In this document: in pieces, positions 1 through 5,356 of the stretch | How the letters are laid out: each line of letters opens with the position of its first letter | Position numbering within the stretch: position 1 is the first letter of the stretch | DNA from: an uncultured Oscillochloris sp. | GTDB taxonomy: Bacteria > Chloroflexota > Chloroflexia > Chloroflexales > Chloroflexaceae | Length of the DNA stretch: 5,387 nucleotides | NCBI GenBank assembly: GCA_903877945.1 | Contig: CAIRFY010000563.1 | Location: 1-5,387 of the forward strand | Direction: 5' to 3' | Notes under the pieces: model-generated | What the model was told of the DNA's origin: nothing | Database searches by the model: none | Seen by the model: only the letters and a program-made list of their open reading frames with translations | Made by a program: the position numbers and the translations under genes

Positions 1-8
1 CATCGCTG

Positions 9-21
9 AACTGTCACGCTG
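9..21 (+). repeat. Left arm of 13-bp inverted repeat bracketing the TPR gene
   Basis: The sequence AACTGTCACGCTG occurs here and its exact reverse complement, CAGCGTGACAGTT, occurs at 819-831. The two arms sit just outside either end of the minus-strand TPR gene. A perfect 13-base match between two such short non-coding stretches is unlikely by chance. No transposase or target-site duplication is seen, so this is more likely a dispersed intergenic repeat than an insertion-sequence end. The left arm is near the window edge, so its full extent cannot be judged. Confidence 0.55.
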
Positions 22-35
22 GATTGAACCATCCC

Positions 36-764
36 TTAATCCAGGATATCGAGAATTCGTTGCACCAGCGCGGTGTCGCTGGGGTCGAGGCCGTAGAGCA
101 GCGGGCCGGGGTGGCGCTCGCCCTGCCAGATCTTCTGCACCGGGCGGCGCACGTGCCAGCCCTTACGCTCCAGATCCTCCAGAGCAGTCTCCACATCGGC
201 GCGCTCTGACTCGTCGCCCCGGGCCACGGCGGCGATTGCCTGGAGCAGCGGCTCGAACTGTTGCACGGCGGTATCGGCCTGGGCCTCGCCAGCGTCGCTG
301 ATCACCCCGGACGCCGTCAGTCGCTCGTAGATCAGGTGCTGCTCGGCGTCTGGCAGAGCGTCGAGAGCCACCTGGAGCGCCGCGCCGTCGCCGCGCTCCA
401 GGGCACCGCGCACGGCGGGCGGCAGACTACGCAGGAAAGCCGGGTCGAGTACGCTGGCCACATCATTGGCGGCGGCGCGGTGGCGCTCGGCAAACTCGGT
501 CAGGCCGATGTCGGCAAAGATTGTGGCAGCCTGCTCCAGGTAGGGCCGCGCCAAGTCGGCCCGACCCTTGCGGCGCAACGCCCAGCCGTAGTTGCCAGTC
601 TGCGCCGCCGCATTGTAGAAGTCGCCAGCGGCCCAGTAGAGTTTCACTGCCTGGTTGAGCAGGTCGGTGGCCTCGGGCAGACGGTTCTTGTCGATAAGGG
701 TGCGCCCGCGTGCCACGAGGGCGTCGGCCTGGGCTTTGGGGTTGGTTGGGTTGTTCTTAGCCAA
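36..764 (-). CDS. TPR-like repeat protein of unknown function
   Basis: This encodes a 242-residue soluble protein with no signal peptide or membrane segment visible. Residues about 12-48 and 52-88 form two helical hairpins with the spacing of tetratricopeptide repeats. The second is the clearer, with GNYGWALRRKGRADLARPYL at 57-76. TPR units usually mediate protein-protein contacts, so a scaffold or adaptor role is possible, but no partner is apparent. Residues 105-180 look alpha-helical and rich in Ala and Leu. The C-terminal end, from about 199, contains Trp and Pro (KGWHVRRPVQKIWQGE at 201-216) and may be a small separate domain that I do not recognise. The start is TTG. An in-frame TAG lies four codons upstream, so no earlier ATG or GTG is possible; the next alternative is a GTG at residue 17. 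No clear Shine-Dalgarno precedes the TTG. The gene is transcribed away from scpB. The reading frame is intact and base composition resembles its neighbours. The coding call is firm; the function is unknown. Confidence 0.85.
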   Translation of the reverse strand: MAKNNPTNPKAQADALVARGRTLIDKNRLPEATDLLNQAVKLYWAAGDFYNAAAQTGNYGWALRRKGRADLARPYLEQAATIFADIGLTEFAERHRAAANDVASVLDPAFLRSLPPAVRGALERGDGAALQVALDALPDAEQHLIYERLTASGVISDAGEAQADTAVQQFEPLLQAIAAVARGDESERADVETALEDLERKGWHVRRPVQKIWQGERHPGPLLYGLDPSDTALVQRILDILD

Positions 765-770
765 GGCTCG

Positions 771-799
771 TATCTACTTCGTATTGTGGCAATAGACAA
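771..799 (-). promoter_or_regulatory. Possible promoter of the TPR gene
   Basis: On the minus strand, TTGTCT (794-799) and TAGATA (771-776) are separated by 17 bases. They match the sigma-70 hexamers only moderately (4/6 and 3/6). If used, transcription would begin close to the TTG start at 764, giving a leaderless or nearly leaderless message. That would fit the lack of a Shine-Dalgarno. The support is weak. Confidence 0.22.
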
Positions 800-821
800 G
801 GTTTCAGGTGCCAGGTTTCAG
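799..821. repeat. Short direct repeat AGGTTTCAG
   Basis: AGGTTTCAG is present at 799-807 and again at 813-821, a 14-base period. The second copy runs into the 13-bp inverted-repeat arm at 819-831. It looks like part of a composite intergenic repeat region rather than a regulatory site, though binding of a regulator cannot be excluded. Confidence 0.35.
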
Positions 822-831
822 CGTGACAGTT
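819..831 (-). repeat. Right arm of 13-bp inverted repeat bracketing the TPR gene
   Basis: CAGCGTGACAGTT is the exact reverse complement of the arm at 9-21. It abuts the double palindrome that begins at about 833. The arm lies upstream of the TPR gene and well upstream of scpB. Confidence 0.55.
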
Positions 832-832
832 G

Positions 833-888
833 GTAGCGCGAGCTTCCAGCCTGCGGTGGTACTTTGACCGCCTGGAAGGCGGTACTAC
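833..888. repeat. REP-like double palindrome
   Basis: Two adjacent palindromes are visible. The first pairs 837-844 with 848-855 around a 3-base loop, with one A-C mismatch and one G-T pair. The second is perfect: ACCGCC (867-872) pairs with GGCGGT (878-883) around TGGAA. The two also cross-pair: CTTCCAG (843-849) with CTGGAAG (872-878) and GCGGT (853-857) with ACCGC (867-871). The unit begins with GTAG and ends with CTAC. This arrangement is typical of bacterial REP/BIME-type intergenic elements, which can act as terminators, mRNA stabilisers or substrates of RAYT-type transposases. Assignment to such a family is inference, since only one copy is in the window. Confidence 0.5.
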
Positions 889-891
889 ATT
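864..891 (+). promoter_or_regulatory. Possible promoter of scpB
   Basis: TTGACC (864-869) and TACATT (886-891) are spaced by 16 bases, matching sigma-70 hexamers at 5/6 and 4/6. The site overlaps the REP-like palindrome, so the match may be accidental. The resulting leader before scpB would be roughly 80 nt. No better candidate was seen closer to the gene. Confidence 0.25.
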
Positions 892-976
892 CACTGCACA
901 CTGTAAAGCTGTTCTGAACCATGTCTAAGAGTGCGAGAATGCGAATCATCGCGTCCTCGTGTTCTCCGTGATGCCT

Positions 977-1537
977 ATGAGCGATGCGCCGCCGTCCCAG
1001 TCAACATTGCCAGATAGACTGGCCCCGCCCGCGCTGGTGCAGCTTGTGGAGAGTCTGCTTTTTGTGGCAGGGGAACCCGTGACCCTGGTTCAGCTTGCCA
1101 AGGCGCTGGAGTTACCCGTTGGTGCGGTTGGCGCTGCCGTGGATGCGCTAGAGGCCGAGTGTCAGGGCCGGGGGGTACGTGTGCAGCGCGACGGCGAGCA
1201 GATGCAACTGGTGAGCGCCCCCGCCAGCGCCCGCGCCGTAGCCCGCTTCCTCGGCGTCCAGGCCAGCGGTCGGCTCTCGCCCGCCGCCCTGGAGGTGCTG
1301 GCGATTATTGCGTACCGTCAGCCGCTCACCCGCGCACAGGTTGACGCTATTCGGGGGGTGGACAGCAGCGGTACACTGCGCGTCCTTCTGACCCGCGATC
1401 TCGTGAGTGAGGCAGGGCGGCGAGAGACGGTGGGCCGTCCCATCCTCTACGCTACCACGTCGATCTTCCTTCAGCAGTTTGGCCTCACCAGCCTCACAGA
1501 GCTGCCGCCAATGGAGATTCCGCATAATGGCGAGTAA
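977..1537 (+). CDS. scpB: Segregation and condensation protein B (ScpB)
   Basis: ScpB is a small cytoplasmic accessory subunit of the SMC-ScpAB condensin. A ScpB dimer binds the kleisin ScpA and modulates SMC ATPase and chromosome compaction and segregation. From the ATG at 977 the protein is 186 residues, close to the family norm. It has two winged-helix domains at about residues 20-85 and 100-165. The second carries the family hallmark: LSPAALEVLAIIAYRQPLTR at 100-119, then IRGVDSS at 125-131, and GRPILYATT followed by FLQQFGL at 153-170, ending in LPPM. The start is uncertain. In-frame GTG at 959 and ATG at 971 are alternatives, and none has a good Shine-Dalgarno; 977 gives a conventional MSDAPP start. 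scpA, normally adjacent and often overlapping, is not beside it here. The gene lies upstream of dnaA in the same direction but is separated from it by 330 bases containing a separate promoter. Confidence 0.96.
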   Translation: MSDAPPSQSTLPDRLAPPALVQLVESLLFVAGEPVTLVQLAKALELPVGAVGAAVDALEAECQGRGVRVQRDGEQMQLVSAPASARAVARFLGVQASGRLSPAALEVLAIIAYRQPLTRAQVDAIRGVDSSGTLRVLLTRDLVSEAGRRETVGRPILYATTSIFLQQFGLTSLTELPPMEIPHNGE

Positions 1538-1568
1538 GGGTATGTAGGGATTCCCCGTGTTCTGTTGC

Positions 1569-1597
1569 TTGAAAACTTGGGCCGGATCGAGTATGAT
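1569..1597 (+). promoter_or_regulatory. Sigma-70 type promoter upstream of dnaA
   Basis: TTGAAA (1569-1574) and TATGAT (1592-1597) are separated by exactly 17 bases. Each matches the housekeeping sigma-factor consensus at five of six positions, making this the best promoter-like sequence in the window. Transcription would start near 1604 and give dnaA a leader of about 265 nt. A 7-base direct repeat, CGAGTAT, occurs at 1588-1594 (overlapping the -10 box) and at 1612-1618 (just after the expected start), and could be an operator. No match to a DnaA box was seen here. Confidence 0.6.
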
Positions 1598-1809
1598 CAG
1601 CACCATGTAACCGAGTATCAGCCGTCCCTTCTTTGCGTGACTATAACGACGGGCGTTGAAGAAACGTGAACTTCCCATTCACGGCATGGGTTTGTGTGCC
1701 CGTCCCCGGCGCGTGCGCGGCACGCCCTGGCCGAATCGCCCCGCGCACGAGCAGCGGGGGCGCGGATGGATTATTGGTTATAGAGATGAGGGCGAAAGCC
1801 GCTCAAGCG

Positions 1810-1853
1810 GGGCGCTTCTCCCCCAGGGCAATTGCACCTGGCGTTCTGCGCCT
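1810..1853 (+). promoter_or_regulatory. Nested stem-loop next to the dnaA ribosome site
   Basis: An outer stem pairs GGCGC (1811-1815) with GCGCC (1848-1852), extendable by a G-U pair. An inner stem pairs CCAGG (1823-1827) with CCTGG (1837-1841). The loop contains the perfect 8-base palindrome GCAATTGC (1828-1835). The structure ends immediately before the AAAGG ribosome-binding sequence at 1854. It could influence ribosome access or, as DNA, serve as a protein-binding palindrome. The role is inferred from position only. Confidence 0.38.
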
Positions 1854-1858
1854 AAAGG
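1854..1858 (+). promoter_or_regulatory. Ribosome binding site fixing the dnaA GTG start
   Basis: AAAGG lies nine bases before the GTG at 1868. It supports that start, which also gives the expected DnaA N-terminus (MNLTQIWQAAL). Confidence 0.6.
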
Positions 1859-1867
1859 TAGGCATCC

Positions 1868-3244
1868 GTGAACTTAACCCAGATCTGGCAGGCTGCCCTC
1901 GGCGCCGTCCAGCTTCAGACATCGCGCCAGGACTTTGACACGTGGTTGCGCAGCACGGCGCTGCTTGCGCTTGATGGTGGGGTTGCCACTGTTGGGACAA
2001 CCTCGACCTTCCATAAAGAGGGGCTTGAGAATCGCTTTATGGCACCCGTGCGGCGCTCGCTCGGCGATGTGGTCGGCTACCCAGTGCAGGTGCAGGTGGT
2101 GATCGCCAATAACCAGAGCATCCGGGCGGAGCCATTCAACCCGGCCATACCTGGCGATGAGCCTGGCTCCGGTGAGCGGGCAGTGCAGCTTGACCTATCG
2201 AGTGCGATGCGTACGGGGATGCTGAACCCGAAGTACACCTTCTCGCGCTTTATTGTCGGGTCGAGCAACCGGCTGGCCCACGCGGCCTGCCTTGCGGTGG
2301 CCGATAATCCCGGCCAGCACTACAACCCGCTCTTCCTGTACGGCGGGGTGGGGCTGGGTAAAACCCACCTGCTCCACGCGATTGGGAACCACGTTCTCGA
2401 CCGTGACCCCGAGATCAATGTGCTGTATGTCTCCAGCGAGAAGTTTACCAATGATATGATCAACGCCATCCGCCGACAGCAGACGGAAGAGTTCCGTATG
2501 CGCTACCGGAATATCGATGTGCTGCTGATCGACGATATTCAGTTTATCGCGGGCAAGGAAGGCACCCAGGAGGAATTTTTTCATACCTTTAACACGCTGC
2601 ACTCGGCGGCCAAGCATATTGTGATTAGCTCGGATAAGCCGCCCAAGGCCATTTTGACCCTTGAAGAGCGGCTGCGCTCGCGCTTCGAGTGGGGTCTGAT
2701 CGCCGATATTCAGCCGCCTGACCTTGAGACGCGCACGGCCATCCTACGGGCCAAGGCCGACCAGATGAACGTCGGGGTGCCTGATGTGGTGATCGATTTC
2801 CTGGCCCATAAGGTGCAGAGTAATATCCGCGAGCTTGAGGGCAGCCTGAACCGGGTGGCCGCCTTCGCCGAACTGCATGGAGTGCCGATCAGTGTGGAGG
2901 TGGCCACCAGCGCGCTCGCTGACCTGCTCGGTAATGTGCGTCGCCGCCGGATTACCCCTGACCAGATCATTATTGCGGTCAGCGAGCACTTCGGCGTTGA
3001 TCTGCGCGTGATGCAGGGTCGCGGTCGCTCGCGCAATATTGTGGTGCCGCGCCAGGTGGCGATGTACCTGCTGCGCGAGGAGACGGAGTGTTCCCTGGTC
3101 GATATTGGCAAACTCCTCGGCGGGCGCGACCACACCACCGTGATGTATGGCTGCGATAAGATCGCCGAGGAGATTAACGCTGATAACCGACTGCGCAACG
3201 AGGTACTCTCGATCCGTGAGCGGCTCTATTCTCAGGCAGCGTAG
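1868..3244 (+). CDS. dnaA: Chromosomal replication initiator protein DnaA
   Basis: DnaA is the AAA+ ATPase that binds DnaA boxes at oriC, oligomerises in the ATP form and opens the duplex for helicase loading. The 458-residue protein is complete. Domain I (about 1-80, TQIWQAAL onward) contacts helicase and regulators. Domain II is a short linker of about 30 residues (86-117). Domain III (about 118-330) holds the ATPase: Walker A GGVGLGKT at 159-166, Walker B LLIDDIQF at 219-226, sensor 1 ISSDKPP at 253-259, the arginine-finger region RLRSRFEWGL at 268-277, and sensor 2 with Arg321 in NIRELEGSLNR. Domain IV (about 345-458) has the DNA-binding helix-turn-helix and the DnaA signature GGRDHTTVMYGCDKI at 418-432. 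The start is GTG, supported by AAAGG nine bases upstream. The gene has its own promoter and a strong terminator, so it appears monocistronic. The usual neighbours dnaN, recF and rpmH are missing. All catalytic motifs are intact. Confidence 0.99.
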   Translation: MNLTQIWQAALGAVQLQTSRQDFDTWLRSTALLALDGGVATVGTTSTFHKEGLENRFMAPVRRSLGDVVGYPVQVQVVIANNQSIRAEPFNPAIPGDEPGSGERAVQLDLSSAMRTGMLNPKYTFSRFIVGSSNRLAHAACLAVADNPGQHYNPLFLYGGVGLGKTHLLHAIGNHVLDRDPEINVLYVSSEKFTNDMINAIRRQQTEEFRMRYRNIDVLLIDDIQFIAGKEGTQEEFFHTFNTLHSAAKHIVISSDKPPKAILTLEERLRSRFEWGLIADIQPPDLETRTAILRAKADQMNVGVPDVVIDFLAHKVQSNIRELEGSLNRVAAFAELHGVPISVEVATSALADLLGNVRRRRITPDQIIIAVSEHFGVDLRVMQGRGRSRNIVVPRQVAMYLLREETECSLVDIGKLLGGRDHTTVMYGCDKIAEEINADNRLRNEVLSIRERLYSQAA

Positions 3245-3262
3245 GGGTGCGCTGTATCCCCA

Positions 3263-3302
3263 AATGACGGAGGGGCCGCTCGCGAGCCGCCCCTCCGTCG
3301 TT
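3263..3302 (+). terminator. Rho-independent-type terminator after dnaA
   Basis: GACGGAGGGGC (3266-3276) pairs perfectly with GCCCCTCCGTC (3289-3299), an 11-bp stem. It extends outward through one T-G and two A-T pairs (3263-3265 with 3300-3302). The loop region contains the palindrome GCTCGCGAGC (3278-3287). A T/G-rich stretch (GTTGTGTTGTGTTATG) follows rather than a pure T run, so termination efficiency is uncertain. It lies about 20 bases after the dnaA stop and separates dnaA from prpE. Confidence 0.8.
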
Positions 3303-3368
3303 GTGTTGTGTTATGTGCGCGCAAGTCGTCACACCTTTACTAAAAATTCACAGCCATCTTACTATTCT

Positions 3369-3398
3369 TTGACATAAACCGCGTACAATACGGATACT
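3369..3398 (+). promoter_or_regulatory. Probable sigma-70 promoter of prpE
   Basis: A perfect -35 box, TTGACA (3369-3374), is followed 18 bases later by GATACT (3393-3398), a 4/6 -10 match. A better -10-like word, TACAAT (3384-3389), lies only 9 bases from the -35, too close to pair with it. The region is markedly more AT-rich than the surroundings. Transcription would begin near 3405, giving a leader of about 45 nt. The weak -10 suggests that an activator may assist. Confidence 0.5.
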
Positions 3399-3416
3399 GT
3401 CCTGTGACTGTCTGTG
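3396..3416. repeat. Tandem repeat at the expected prpE transcription start
   Basis: ACTGTCCTGTG (3396-3406) is followed directly by ACTGTCTGTG (3407-3416), a near-perfect two-copy tandem repeat. The period is 11 bases, about one helical turn. It overlaps the end of the -10 box and the predicted start site. This is where a regulator binding as a head-to-tail dimer could act, but no regulator family is indicated. Confidence 0.45.
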
Positions 3417-3436
3417 TTTTCTATCCCCCCTCAGAG

Positions 3437-3442
3437 AGGAGG
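3437..3442 (+). promoter_or_regulatory. Strong Shine-Dalgarno fixing the prpE start
   Basis: AGGAGG lies seven bases before the ATG at 3450 and selects it over an in-frame GTG at 3414. CCTC at 3429-3432 can pair with GAGG at 3439-3442, so a small hairpin could partly mask the site. Confidence 0.8.
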
Positions 3443-3449
3443 CATCTGC

Positions 3450-5348
3450 ATGGGCTATGATGATACCCATCGCCGGTCAATCGAGGATCCTGCCGGCTAT
3501 TGGGGCGAACTCGCCGAAGAGCTACACTGGTATAAGCGTTGGGATACCGTTCTCGACGACTCGAAGGCACCATTCTACCGCTGGTTTGTCGGCGGCGAGA
3601 CGAATATTTGTTACAACGCGGTTGATCGCCACGCCCTCGGGCCACGCCGTGGCCAGGCCGCCATCATTTGGGAGAGCGCCGAGACGGGGCAGTCGCGCAC
3701 GCTTACCTATTTTGAACTCTACCGCGAGGTGAATCGCCTCGCTGGTGTGCTGAAGAACCTTGGCGTCCAGAAGGGCGACCGGGTGATCATTTACATGCCG
3801 ATGGTGCCAGAGGCGATCATCGGTATGCTCGCCTGCGTTCGCCTTGGCGCGATCCACTCGGTGGTCTTCGGCGGCTTCAGCATCACCTCGCTGGCCTCGC
3901 GTATTGATGATGCCGAGCCGGTACTCATCCTCACTGCCGACGCCAGCATGCGCAAGGGGCTGCCCGTCCCGCTCAAGGACATTATCGACAAATCCCTTGA
4001 TGCCGCCGAGGGCAAGAGCGTGCGCAATGTGCTCGTCCTCAACCGCGATCTGGTGGCGTGTGACATGCAAGAGGGCCGCGACCTCGACTGGGCCGAGCAG
4101 TTGGCGAAGCACGGCGAGAAGTATGTTGAGCCAGCCCGCGTCGCCAGCACCGATCCGTCCTATATCCTTTACACCTCAGGCACCACCGGCAAGCCCAAGG
4201 GCGTGGTGCGCGACACCGGCGGCTATATGGTCGCCCTCCACGCCAGCATGAGCCAGATCTACGCCTGTGGCGACGGCGATGTCTACTGGTCCACCTCGGA
4301 TATTGGCTGGGTGGTGGGCCACTCCTACATCGTCTACGGGCCGCTGCTCAAGGGCGTGCCCACCGTGGTTTACGAGGGTCGCCCCGACCATCCCGATCCC
4401 GGTGTGTGGTGGCGGGTGATCGAGAAGTACGGCGTCACCCATGTCTTCACCGCGCCCACGGCATTGCGCGCCCTGCGCAAGTTCCCCGACCAGTGGATGA
4501 AGGACAGCGACATTAGCTCGATGCGCCTGCTCTACGCTGCTGGTGAGCCGCTGGACGCGCCGACCTACGAGTGGGCCAAGGAAACCTTCGGCGTGCCGGT
4601 GATCGACCACTACTGGCAGACCGAGAGCGGCTGGAGCATGCTCACCAACCCGGTGGGCGTCGAGATGCTGCCGATCAAGGCGGGATCGCCCACCAAGGCG
4701 GCCTTCGGCCACTTCCTTGAGGTGGTGGACCCTGACGGCAACCCGGTGGAGCGCGGCGAGAAGGGCTTCCTGGTTGACCACGGCCCGCTGCCGCCCGGTA
4801 TGCTGATGACCCTCTGGAACGACGACGAGCGTTATGTCAAGGGATACTGGGAGCATTTTAAGGGCAAGATGCTTTACATGACCGGCGACTACGCCATCCA
4901 AGACGAGGATGGCTACGTCTGGATGCTTGGTCGCGCCGACGAGGTGCTGAACGTGAGCGGGCATCGCCTGGGCACCCGCGAGATCGAGGAGATTGTGGCC
5001 GCGCACCCGGCGGTGGCCGAGAACTGCGTGATCGGTGTGCGCCACGAACTGAAGGGCGAGGGCGTGCTGGTAGTGGCCGTCCTCAAGCAGCATGTCACCC
5101 CGGCTGAGCGGGACGGCGTGGCCCGTGGGATTCGCACGATGGTGCGCGAGCGCATTGGCCCGATTGCCAGCCCTGACGCCATCCACTTCGTCAACATGCT
5201 GCCGAAGACGCGCAGCGGCAAGATTATGCGCCGGGTGATCCGCGCTGTCTACCAGGGCGATAACATTGGCGACCTGAGCACGATTGAGGACGGCGCTACC
5301 GTCGATATGGTGCGCGACGCTGTCGATATGCTCAAGGACGATCTGTAG
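3450..5348 (+). CDS. prpE: Propionyl-CoA synthetase (propionate-CoA ligase, AMP-forming)
   Basis: This cytoplasmic enzyme activates propionate (and probably acetate less well) to its acyl-CoA through an acyl-adenylate, releasing AMP and pyrophosphate. The product could enter the methylmalonyl-CoA or methylcitrate route. The protein is 632 residues, the usual PrpE length. An acetyl-CoA synthetase N-terminal region occupies about 16-70, followed by the AMP-binding domain: P-loop YTSGTTGKPKG at 241-251, YWQTESGW at 388-395, TGD at 478-480 and GRADEVLNVSGHRLGTRE at 494-511. The C-terminal lid ends in PKTRSGK with catalytic Lys591. That lysine is the reversible acylation target of Pat-type acetyltransferases in related enzymes. 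Features resembling PrpE more than Acs are RDTGGY after the P-loop (254-259), VIDHYWQTESGW, and the tail GDLSTIEDGATVD. Trp389 before QTE, which limits the pocket to short acids, is kept. It has its own promoter. An acetate-specific role remains possible. Confidence 0.93.
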   Translation: MGYDDTHRRSIEDPAGYWGELAEELHWYKRWDTVLDDSKAPFYRWFVGGETNICYNAVDRHALGPRRGQAAIIWESAETGQSRTLTYFELYREVNRLAGVLKNLGVQKGDRVIIYMPMVPEAIIGMLACVRLGAIHSVVFGGFSITSLASRIDDAEPVLILTADASMRKGLPVPLKDIIDKSLDAAEGKSVRNVLVLNRDLVACDMQEGRDLDWAEQLAKHGEKYVEPARVASTDPSYILYTSGTTGKPKGVVRDTGGYMVALHASMSQIYACGDGDVYWSTSDIGWVVGHSYIVYGPLLKGVPTVVYEGRPDHPDPGVWWRVIEKYGVTHVFTAPTALRALRKFPDQWMKDSDISSMRLLYAAGEPLDAPTYEWAKETFGVPVIDHYWQTESGWSMLTNPVGVEMLPIKAGSPTKAAFGHFLEVVDPDGNPVERGEKGFLVDHGPLPPGMLMTLWNDDERYVKGYWEHFKGKMLYMTGDYAIQDEDGYVWMLGRADEVLNVSGHRLGTREIEEIVAAHPAVAENCVIGVRHELKGEGVLVVAVLKQHVTPAERDGVARGIRTMVRERIGPIASPDAIHFVNMLPKTRSGKIMRRVIRAVYQGDNIGDLSTIEDGATVDMVRDAVDMLKDDL

Positions 5349-5356
5349 GCGATCCG

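Larger units (their letters stand above)
1604..1867 (+). promoter_or_regulatory. Long, hairpin-rich 5' leader of dnaA
   Basis: This stretch lies between the predicted transcription start and the dnaA start codon. Hairpins seen by eye are: CGTGAA (1665-1670) with TTCACG (1678-1683); GCGTGC (1711-1716) with GCACGC (1720-1725); CCCCGC (1739-1744) with GCGGGG (1754-1759); CCGC (1799-1802) with GCGG (1807-1810); and a nested structure at 1810-1853, listed separately. GC content makes some pairing likely by chance. The leader also contains a 71-codon open frame (1656-1871, TTG start) whose stop overlaps the dnaA start. I recognise no known riboswitch or RNA family and no DnaA-box cluster. Confidence 0.4.

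Noticed and set aside
261..836. Plus-strand open frame of 191 codons opposite the TPR gene
   Set aside because: It is the antisense shadow of the TPR frame, rich in Gly and Val, with no ribosome site and no recognisable motif. The minus-strand frame has TPR character.
25..922. Eight-base direct repeat TGAACCAT at 25-32 and 915-922
   Set aside because: It is short enough to be chance between two gaps of this size, and no flanking similarity extends it.
1547..1555. GGGATTCCC after scpB as a terminator
   Set aside because: The arms give only three base pairs and no T run follows, so it is too weak to call.
1148..1678. Minus-strand open frame of 176 codons across scpB and the following gap
   Set aside because: It overlaps the well-supported scpB. 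The predicted protein has no domain, and the part in the gap overlaps the dnaA promoter.
3251..3262. TGTATCCCCA as a DnaA box after dnaA
   Set aside because: It matches TTATCCACA at only seven of nine positions and is isolated. A functional origin would be expected to show a cluster.
3384..3389. TACAAT as the prpE -10 box
   Set aside because: It is only nine bases from TTGACA, and no -35-like hexamer sits at the correct distance upstream.
3414..3452. GTG at 3414 as the prpE start
   Set aside because: It adds 12 residues with no homology in the family and lacks a ribosome site. ATG 3450 has AGGAGG at ideal spacing.
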